Part shown: piece by piece, positions 1 through 5,258 of the stretch
How the letters are laid out: every line of letters starts with the position of its first letter
Position numbering within the stretch: position 1 is the stretch's first letter
NCBI GenBank assembly: GCA_022425845.1
Contig: JAKMEU010000351.1
Coordinates: forward strand, 1 to 6,854
Direction of reading: 5' to 3'
Length of the DNA stretch: 6,854 nt
Source: Luminiphilus sp.
GTDB lineage: Bacteria > Pseudomonadota > Gammaproteobacteria > Pseudomonadales > Halieaceae
Notes under the pieces: generated by a model
Database searches by the model: none
The model's input: only the letters and a program-made list of their open reading frames with translations
What the model was told of the DNA's origin: nothing
Position numbers and translations under genes: made by a program

Positions 1-893
1 CCAATCAGGATATTGCCGTTTCAATGCAGGCGGGTCTGTCGGGCATTCAATTGACCGAGTATCGGGAAGGCGAAGATGTGATTCCGGTGGTTTTGAGGTC
101 AAAGACATCTACGCTCCATGACGTCAACAAGGTCAGCTCCCTGTCGGTCTACAACCAGTCCAGCGGTCAGGCTGTACCGCTTCGGCAGGTTGCGGACGTG
201 CAATTGGTCTGGGACGTGGCCCGTGTCTATCGGCGCAATGGTATCCGAACGGTCGCCATTGGTGCCCAGTTGGACCCAGGTGTTACCGCCGCCGATCGTA
301 TGGCCATTCTCATTCCCTGGCTTGAGGAGCAGCGTGCCGTCTGGGGCGCTGAGGTGGGTATCGAATTGGGCGGTGAGAGCGAGAGTTCCGGTGACGCCAA
401 CAAGGCTATCGCCGACAAGCTGCCTGTGGCTGGCTTCATTATCCTGCTGCTGCTGGTGGGCCAATTCAATTCGATGCGCAAGTCCCTGGTCATTCTCACC
501 ACCATTCCCCTGGGCCTCATCGGCGTTGTCGTGAGTTTGTTGGTGGGGCAATCGTTTTTTGGGTTCATGACCCTGTTGGGCGTGGTATCCCTGGCCGGTA
601 TTGTGATCAACAACGCGATCGTCCTGCTGGAGCGTATTGCGCTGGAACGGTCGGCCGGCCTGTCCCATTTCGACGCGATCATTGCCGCTGCGGCACAGCG
701 ATCGCGGCCCATTGTCCTGACAACGGCGACGACCGTATTGGGTCTGTTACCGCTTTACCTGGGCGGTGGCGAAATGTGGGAGCCCATGGCACTGGCCATC
801 ATGGGGGGACTCCTGTTTTCCACCGTGCTCACGCTGGGCGTTGTACCGGTGCTTTATGCCGCTTTGTACGGCATTCGATCTGAACCGGCCTGA
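1..893 (+). CDS. RND-family efflux permease, C-terminal part (5' truncated by window edge)
   Basis: This is the C-terminal end of an inner-membrane, proton-driven RND transporter, which would normally work with a periplasmic adaptor and an outer-membrane channel. The frame is open to the window edge (first full codon at base 3, 296 codons visible). The ATG at 24 is therefore internal, and about 70% of a usual 1,030-1,050 residue protein lies upstream. Visible residues 1 to about 135 are periplasmic porter/docking sequence. Five hydrophobic segments follow, at about 140-155, 161-181, 187-210, 236-253 and 262-288, matching TM8-TM12. Family hallmarks are GIVINNAIVLLE in TM10 and RSRPIVLTTATTVLGLLPL in TM11. 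The residue aligned with the AcrB proton-relay lysine 940 is Asn (codon 609-611). The family is certain, but substrate class (drug, solvent or other) cannot be told from this end. No partner adaptor or outer-membrane channel gene follows. Confidence 0.95.
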   Translation, partial: NQDIAVSMQAGLSGIQLTEYREGEDVIPVVLRSKTSTLHDVNKVSSLSVYNQSSGQAVPLRQVADVQLVWDVARVYRRNGIRTVAIGAQLDPGVTAADRMAILIPWLEEQRAVWGAEVGIELGGESESSGDANKAIADKLPVAGFIILLLLVGQFNSMRKSLVILTTIPLGLIGVVVSLLVGQSFFGFMTLLGVVSLAGIVINNAIVLLERIALERSAGLSHFDAIIAAAAQRSRPIVLTTATTVLGLLPLYLGGGEMWEPMALAIMGGLLFSTVLTLGVVPVLYAALYGIRSEPA

Positions 894-1007
894 CGTCCCC
901 CGGAGCGGTCGTGGGTGCATGCGTCCCGCGCTCACCTTAAACGCCCCGGTGTGCGGCGCATAGCAGCATGAGTTGAAGCGTAGATAAACATGAAAGCGTT
1001 CCCCGGG

Positions 1008-1016
1008 TGCTATTCT
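1008..1016 (+). promoter_or_regulatory. Possible extended -10 promoter element before the alcohol dehydrogenase
   Basis: TGC followed by TATTCT (1011-1016) has the form of an extended -10 element, with 4 of 6 matches to TATAAT. It would give a leader of roughly 30 bases before the ATG at 1051. No good -35 box sits 16-18 bases upstream; TTGAAG at 973-978 is too far away. The 157-base gap after the RND stop codon makes a separate promoter reasonable, but this site is only a suggestion. Confidence 0.22.
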
Positions 1017-1050
1017 TCGCGGGTCGCAACCGGATTGAGGGTTACACACC

Positions 1051-2073
1051 ATGCGTGCAGTCGTTTTTCATGAGCCGGGTAAGCCCCTCAGTACTGAAAG
1101 TGTCGAAGATCCGACACCGCGGCCTGGCCAGATCGTCATTGCCGTAAAACGCTGTGGTATCTGCGGCACCGATCTCCATGCAACGGAAGAGCACGACGGC
1201 TTACTCCAGCCCGGTACCATTATGGGCCACGAGTATGCCGGTGAGATTGTGGCGGTTGGGGCGGGTTGCGCCGCTGAATGGAAGTCGGGACGAAAGGTTA
1301 CCGGAATACCCATGCATTCCTGCGGTGACTGTCGGCCCTGCCGTGTTGGCAAGCCCATGCTCTGTACATCGGCGAGTATCCTGGGTCTTCAGGGGGCGGG
1401 GGGCTTTGCCGAGTATATGGCCCTCGACACCCACAATTCGCTGCTGCTGCCTGACAGTATCGGTTGGGTAGAAGGCGCCCTCATTGAACCACTTGCCGTA
1501 GGTCTGCATGCGGTCAAGATGGCTTCCGATATACGTGGCAAGCGCGTGCTGATCATGGGCGCGGGTCCGGTGGGACTGGCTGTTTCTTTCTGGTGTCGAT
1601 TTATGGGGGCCTACCATATTACGGTGACTGAGCCTGAAAGCTTTCGACGTGATATGGCAACGAAATTTTCTGCCGACGCGGTATTCCCTGCAGGACAGCC
1701 CGCCGATGTGATGCCCTTGATTGAGGCGGAAGCGGGAGCCGCGCCAGAGGTGGTCTTTGAGTGTGTTGGCATTCCCGGCATGATCGCTCAGGGAATCGAA
1801 ATGGTGGCCCATGGAGGCGAAGTGCTGGTAGTGGGTGTCTGCACCCGCGAGGATCATTTTGTCCCGGCCGCTGCCTTGCTCAAAGAGTTAACAACGCGAT
1901 TCGTGCTCGCCTACGACAATGCTGATTTCGATATGATTGCCGGCTTACTGGCCATGGATAAGCTCGATGTCAGTCATATGTGTACCGGCACGGTAGGCTT
2001 CGCCGATTTTTCTGAGGCCTTTGAGAGCCTGAGAAAGCCGAATGCCCATTGTAAAATAATGCTTGAGCCGTGA
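1051..2073 (+). CDS. Zinc-dependent medium-chain alcohol dehydrogenase (MDR superfamily)
   Basis: This is a cytosolic NAD(P)-dependent dehydrogenase, likely interconverting a secondary alcohol or polyol and its ketone. The 340 residues are a normal full length. The N-terminal GroES-like domain carries the catalytic zinc ligands in CGICGTDLH (C35, C38, H43 nearby) and GHE (H60, E61), plus E146. The structural zinc loop is intact, with C91, C94, C97 and C105 in the C-x2-C-x2-C-x7-C spacing. The Rossmann domain has GAGPVG at 170-175. An acidic residue (E194) near the end of the second strand suggests NAD rather than NADP (inference). The ATG at 1051 is supported by GAGG at 1037-1040, 10 bases upstream, and by MRAVVFHEPG, a standard MDR beginning. 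The Baeyer-Villiger gene follows 111 bases later, which suggests this enzyme could supply its ketone. The exact substrate is unknown; sorbitol/butanediol/threonine dehydrogenase-like relatives share this layout. Confidence 0.93.
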   Translation: MRAVVFHEPGKPLSTESVEDPTPRPGQIVIAVKRCGICGTDLHATEEHDGLLQPGTIMGHEYAGEIVAVGAGCAAEWKSGRKVTGIPMHSCGDCRPCRVGKPMLCTSASILGLQGAGGFAEYMALDTHNSLLLPDSIGWVEGALIEPLAVGLHAVKMASDIRGKRVLIMGAGPVGLAVSFWCRFMGAYHITVTEPESFRRDMATKFSADAVFPAGQPADVMPLIEAEAGAAPEVVFECVGIPGMIAQGIEMVAHGGEVLVVGVCTREDHFVPAAALLKELTTRFVLAYDNADFDMIAGLLAMDKLDVSHMCTGTVGFADFSEAFESLRKPNAHCKIMLEP

Positions 2074-2099
2074 TGGGCGTTTTCGCGTATCACGGGAAA

Positions 2100-2127
2100 T
2101 TGGGCGCCCGGTTATAATAGCTATATT
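2100..2127 (+). promoter_or_regulatory. Candidate promoter for the monooxygenase-crotonase pair
   Basis: A perfect TATAAT lies at 2113-2118, but no good -35 is found 17 bases upstream (TCACGG at 2090-2095). An alternative pairing is TTGGGC (2100-2105), a 16-base spacer and TATATT (2122-2127). Either would start transcription about 50-65 bases before the start codon. The region is AT-rich compared with its surroundings. Two perfect 8-base palindromes, GGGCGCCC (2102-2109) and ATAGCTAT (2117-2124), overlap it and could be operator half-sites or chance. Confidence 0.4.
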
Positions 2128-2171
2128 CAAGGGTTTCGATTAGGGTCGCTGGGTTTTCGTTTCATCCGTAA

Positions 2172-2177
2172 GAGAAG
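2172..2177 (+). promoter_or_regulatory. Ribosome binding site that bears on the monooxygenase start
   Basis: GAGAAG lies 7 bases before GTG at 2185 and 13 bases before ATG at 2191. Spacing favours the GTG; codon preference favours the ATG. The two proteins differ by only two residues (Met-Asn), so the choice does not change the function. Confidence 0.5.
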
Positions 2178-2184
2178 TAGTGCA

Positions 2185-4083
2185 GTGAATATGTCAGTTG
2201 GCACGCAGGCAAAAACTCCCGGTTTTGATCCCGATACGCTGCGTGAGAAATATCGCGTCGAGCGGGACAAACGGATTCGGCCCGACGGAAACGACCAGTA
2301 CGTAGAGGTCACCGGCGATTTTTCCCACTATGTTGACGACCCTTATGCCGGGGAGGACCGCGAACGGGCTCCGGTGCAGTCTGAGGTCGAGGTCGTGATC
2401 ATCGGGGGTGGCTTCGGGGGTATGCTCGCGGCCGCCCGTCTCAAGGAGGCCGGGATCAGCGATATGATCCTGATCGAAAAAGGCGCTGGATTTGGCGGTA
2501 CCTGGTATTGGAATCGCTACCCCGGAGCGTCCTGCGATATTGAAGCCTATGTGTACTTGCCCATGCTGGAAGAGACGGGGTTTATTCCGCGGCAGAAGTA
2601 CACCAATGCCGGGGAGACGCTGGAGTACTGCGAGGTGCTGGCCAGCAAGTATGAATTACACCAGAACGCGCTGTTTCAAACCCAGGTGCAGAACGTTGCC
2701 TGGGATGAGGGACTCTGTCGGTGGCGGGTGATGACCCAGCGTGGTGATGAGATCAGGGCACGTTTTGTCATTCATTCCAACGGTCCGCTGAATCGACCGA
2801 AGCTGCCCGGCATTCCGGGCATCGACCTGTTTCGTGGCCATACCTTCCATACCAGCCGCTGGGATTATGACTACACCGGCGGCGATGCTTTTGGTGGTCT
2901 GGAAAAGCTTGCCGATAAGCGGGTGGCGATTATCGGCACTGGCGCGACGGCGGTGCAGTGTGTACCTCATCTTGCACAGGGCGCCCGGGCCCTCTACGTC
3001 TTTCAGCGTACCCCCTCTTCAATCGATGTTCGTAACAACCGGCCCACCGATCCCAACTGGATTTCGACCCAGGATCCGGGCTGGCAGGCGAGGCGCCGGA
3101 CCAATTTTGAATCGTTGATGTCCGGCGTGCCCGTGAAAGAGGACCTGGTGGGTGACGGCTGGACGGAGGCCTTCCGTGATCTTTTTGGTCGCCTCCGGGA
3201 GCAGACGCCTCCGCGCTGGCGTCTTGCGCTTTGGGCGCTACAGGGCCTGTTTTCTTCCCGGCGTAGAGAGCGGGGTATGAAGCAGTATCTGATCGAAAGG
3301 GCCATGGTCTACCTGAACCTGCCCCAGAAAATGGAGATGGCCGACTTCGAAAAAATGGAAAAAGTGCGTACCCGCGCAGATAGCCTGGTTGATGACCCGT
3401 CGGTCGCTGAGTCGTTGAAGCCCTATTATCGTCAATTCTGTAAACGGCCCTGTTTCCACGATGAATATTTGCAGACGTTCAATCGGGACAACGTCACCCT
3501 GGTCGATACGCAGGGTCAGGGAGTCGAAGCGTTTACGGAAAAGGGCGTCGTATATGGTGGGCGTGAGTACGAGGTCGATTGCATTATTTTTGCCACGGGC
3601 TTCGAGGTGGGTACCGATTACTCGCGGCGCTCCGGCTATGGCATTGTGGGTGTGGACGGGCTCACCGTCTCAGAAAAATGGCAGGACGGTATGGCAACCT
3701 TTCATGGCCTGCATGCCCGGGGTTTCCCAAACAGTTTTTTCTTTGGTCCTATCCAGTCTGGTTTTACCGCCACGTTCACCTATGCACTAGATGAGAATGC
3801 CATCCAGACAGCCTATATCCTTGAGCAACTCAACAAGCGAGGCATCAAGCGGGTGGAAGCCAGTGCCGCCGCAGAGGCTGCCTGGGTGGAAAAGGTTATC
3901 AAAAAAGCCCGATTAACCGAGGGTTTCCAGAAGTCCTGCACCCCCGGTTATTACAATAACGAGGGTCATGTGCAGTTTAAGCCGCAAAATACCTTTTACG
4001 GCGGCGGTCCCATTGAATTTTTCAAGCTTATGGAAAAGTGGCGGGCAAAGAACCGGCTCGAGGGTTTGGAGCTGCAGCGCTGA
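2185..4083 (+). CDS. Type I Baeyer-Villiger monooxygenase (FAD/NADPH), long form
   Basis: This flavoprotein uses NADPH and O2 to insert oxygen beside a ketone carbonyl, giving an ester or lactone. Residues are numbered from GTG 2185 (632 aa). The FAD Rossmann motif GGGFGG is at 74-79. The family motif GGTWYWNRYPGASCD is at 104-118. The Baeyer-Villiger fingerprint FRGHTFHTSRWD is at 216-227, matching F-x-G-x3-H-x3-W-[P/D]. The NADPH Rossmann motif GTGATA is at 251-256, and FATGF at 469-473. R283 or R286, just after QRTP, is the likely counterpart of the catalytic arginine (inference). The protein is longer than the roughly 540 residues of cyclohexanone or phenylacetone monooxygenase. The extra length includes about 65 residues before the FAD motif and added sequence around 318-370. 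The stretch CKRPCFHDEY (419-428) resembles what I recall of long, macrocyclic-ketone-type enzymes such as cyclopentadecanone monooxygenase, so a bulky or cyclic ketone substrate is my guess. A crotonase gene follows after 49 bases, probably in the same transcript. Confidence 0.95.
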   Translation: MNMSVGTQAKTPGFDPDTLREKYRVERDKRIRPDGNDQYVEVTGDFSHYVDDPYAGEDRERAPVQSEVEVVIIGGGFGGMLAAARLKEAGISDMILIEKGAGFGGTWYWNRYPGASCDIEAYVYLPMLEETGFIPRQKYTNAGETLEYCEVLASKYELHQNALFQTQVQNVAWDEGLCRWRVMTQRGDEIRARFVIHSNGPLNRPKLPGIPGIDLFRGHTFHTSRWDYDYTGGDAFGGLEKLADKRVAIIGTGATAVQCVPHLAQGARALYVFQRTPSSIDVRNNRPTDPNWISTQDPGWQARRRTNFESLMSGVPVKEDLVGDGWTEAFRDLFGRLREQTPPRWRLALWALQGLFSSRRRERGMKQYLIERAMVYLNLPQKMEMADFEKMEKVRTRADSLVDDPSVAESLKPYYRQFCKRPCFHDEYLQTFNRDNVTLVDTQGQGVEAFTEKGVVYGGREYEVDCIIFATGFEVGTDYSRRSGYGIVGVDGLTVSEKWQDGMATFHGLHARGFPNSFFFGPIQSGFTATFTYALDENAIQTAYILEQLNKRGIKRVEASAAAEAAWVEKVIKKARLTEGFQKSCTPGYYNNEGHVQFKPQNTFYGGGPIEFFKLMEKWRAKNRLEGLELQR

Positions 4084-4132
4084 GCATCTGCGATGCTGAC
4101 AGCAGGACCGCGCCCTCAAGGGAGGGATTGTC

Positions 4133-4957
4133 ATGGAAACCATAGAGACCGGCACGGAAGAATTACGGGTAAGTCTTGAGCGTCGTGTTGCCACCATTAC
4201 CCTGAACCGTCCCGCCAAGCGCAATGCGCTGTCGGATCGGCTCACCCCGGCGCTGCGTCAGGTCCTGCTTGATCTGGAAGCCCGAGATGATGTGGGTTGC
4301 GTTGTCATTACCGGTGCCGGTACCGCATTTTGCGCCGGGGGCGATATTTCCGACATGCGGGATGACGCCACGTCATCTACCCATGGACCCGTTGCCGACC
4401 ATGATGCAAGGGTTCGCGAGCTTATCCATCGTCAGGAAACCTTAACACTGAGGCTGCATGATTTGGCCAAGCCGACCCTCGCAGTGCTGCCCGGCGTGGC
4501 AGCGGGAGCGGGGCTCTGCCTGGCACTCGCCTGTGATCTCAGAATTGCCTGCGAGTCGGCTTTCATTACAACGGCGTACCGCAATGTTGCTTTTTCCGGC
4601 GATTACGGGGGCTCATGGTTGCTGTCGCGGTTGGTCGGTCCGGCTGTGACCAAGGAACTTTACTTCACGGGTAGAAGGGTGGCCGCCGACGAGGCGCGGC
4701 AATTGGGTATCTTCAATTCGGTGGTGCCCGACGATGAATTAGCCGCAGCCACTCAGGCGCTCGCTCAAACCCTGGCCGATGGTCCGGGTCTGGCGCTGCG
4801 TTACATGAAAGAGAATATCAACGCGGCCTTTGATTCCAGCTTGCGTGACAGCCTCGCTCTCGAGGCCGATCGGCTGCTCCGGTGTGCCGATACGGCGGAC
4901 CACAGGGAGGCGGTAACCGCGTTTATGGAGAAGCGGCCGCCGGTGTTTAACCGCTAG
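4133..4957 (+). CDS. Crotonase-fold protein (enoyl-CoA hydratase/isomerase family), divergent active site
   Basis: The 274 residues match the usual length of crotonase superfamily enzymes, which stabilise CoA-thioester enolates. Visible hallmarks are ITLNRPAKRNAL (22-33), the first oxyanion-hole segment FCAGGD (66-71), the second around PGVAAGAG (120-127), and LALACDLRIA (130-139). Aligned without gaps to rat enoyl-CoA hydratase, catalytic Glu144 falls on C129 and Glu164 on Y149, so both hydratase glutamates are absent. SGDYGG (155-160) places D157 where many isomerase-type members have an acidic residue, so D157 is the best candidate catalytic acid/base. Isomerase, C-C cleaving hydrolase or another crotonase reaction is therefore more likely than simple hydration (inference). 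The ATG at 4133 has a strong ribosome binding site, GGAGG at 4121-4125, with a 7-base gap. It lies 49 bases behind the monooxygenase with no terminator between, so the two are probably one operon. Confidence 0.92.
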   Translation: METIETGTEELRVSLERRVATITLNRPAKRNALSDRLTPALRQVLLDLEARDDVGCVVITGAGTAFCAGGDISDMRDDATSSTHGPVADHDARVRELIHRQETLTLRLHDLAKPTLAVLPGVAAGAGLCLALACDLRIACESAFITTAYRNVAFSGDYGGSWLLSRLVGPAVTKELYFTGRRVAADEARQLGIFNSVVPDDELAAATQALAQTLADGPGLALRYMKENINAAFDSSLRDSLALEADRLLRCADTADHREAVTAFMEKRPPVFNR

Positions 4958-5062
4958 TGTCGGGGCGGGGCAGACCGGCGTCCCCGAGCGTCAAGCAAAT
5001 GGCGCTCACATATGGGGTATGCAGCAGGCAGCCAGTTAGGTGTAGAAACGGGAGTTGTAGTC

Positions 5063-5185
5063 ATGACGGCGATGCGCGACCATCCGCGCAGCTCCATCGG
5101 CACACCACGCGGAAAGACACCGCGATCTAGCCATAACAAGAACAGCGGTGGGTTGGGCGTACAGGTCAGCACAGATAACCCGTGA
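5063..5185 (+). CDS. Possible small ORF of 40 codons, unknown; may not be coding
   Basis: An ATG at 5063 is preceded by GGGAG (5050-5054) with an 8-base gap, and reads 40 codons to TGA. The product would be small, basic and polar (MTAMRDHPRSS at the start, STDNP at the end), with no signal peptide, membrane segment or cysteine. I recognise no family. It overlaps a hairpin at 5074-5089 and the frame is also open upstream, so the ORF could be an accident of GC-rich, structured non-coding DNA. Confidence 0.15.
   Translation: MTAMRDHPRSSIGTPRGKTPRSSHNKNSGGLGVQVSTDNP
5070..5099 (+). other. Inverted repeat / potential RNA hairpin
   Basis: GCGCG (5074-5078) pairs with CGCGC (5085-5089) around the six-base loop ACCATC. 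An outer stem, CGAT (5070-5073) with ATCG (5096-5099), closes it with a six-base bulge on the 3' side. No T-run follows, so it is not an intrinsic terminator. A GC-rich 5-base stem can arise by chance, so significance is uncertain. Confidence 0.3.
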
Positions 5186-5245
5186 ATCAGTGCAGTAAAG
5201 CCTGAGGTAAAGGGTTCAGTTCCAGCGCGCCTCAAATGAGTCAAC

Positions 5246-5251
5246 GAGGAG
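5246..5251 (+). promoter_or_regulatory. Ribosome binding site of the DUF3604 lipoprotein
   Basis: GAGGAG sits 7 bases before ATG 5259. This fixes the start just ahead of a lipoprotein signal peptide and argues against later in-frame ATG codons such as the one at residue 30. Confidence 0.75.
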
Positions 5252-5258
5252 TTATCCG

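Larger units (their letters stand above)
4958..5258. other. 301-base stretch without a recognised gene; possible relic or structured element
   Basis: No protein family is recognisable here. In the crotonase frame the sequence stays open for 75 codons after the crotonase stop, up to TGA at 5183-5185, and the opposite strand is open across most of it as well. Features inside are a short CGGGG/CCCCG repeat (4966-4970 and 4982-4986), a tight hairpin (5074-5089) inside a weaker outer stem, and a small ORF (5063-5185). The base texture differs from the flanking genes, being rich in Arg, Ser and Gly codons if translated. A degraded mobile element or an RNA-encoding remnant would fit, but this is inference. 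From 5186 to 5245 I see nothing distinctive, and no clear promoter for the lipoprotein gene. Confidence 0.35.

Noticed and set aside
24..26. ATG at 24 as the start of the RND gene
   Set aside because: The frame is open through to the window edge, with RND-like sequence before the ATG (NQDIAVS), and a five-TM fragment is not a complete transporter.
99..668. Reverse-strand open frame of 189 codons
   Set aside because: It lies wholly opposite the RND permease, whose TM and motif pattern is unmistakable. Its translation is low-complexity, rich in Gln, His and Gly, with no family features.
894..1050. Terminator or small gene between the RND permease and the alcohol dehydrogenase
   Set aside because: Only short 4-base complementary runs are present, without a T-tract, and no ORF with a ribosome binding site other than that of the dehydrogenase.
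1201..1857. Reverse-strand open frame of 218 codons
   Set aside because: It is antisense to the alcohol dehydrogenase, which has intact zinc and Rossmann motifs. The antisense product shows no recognisable domain.
4961..4986. Possible terminator after the crotonase
   Set aside because: The CGGGG/CCCCG stem is only 5 base pairs with an 11-base loop, and no T-run follows.
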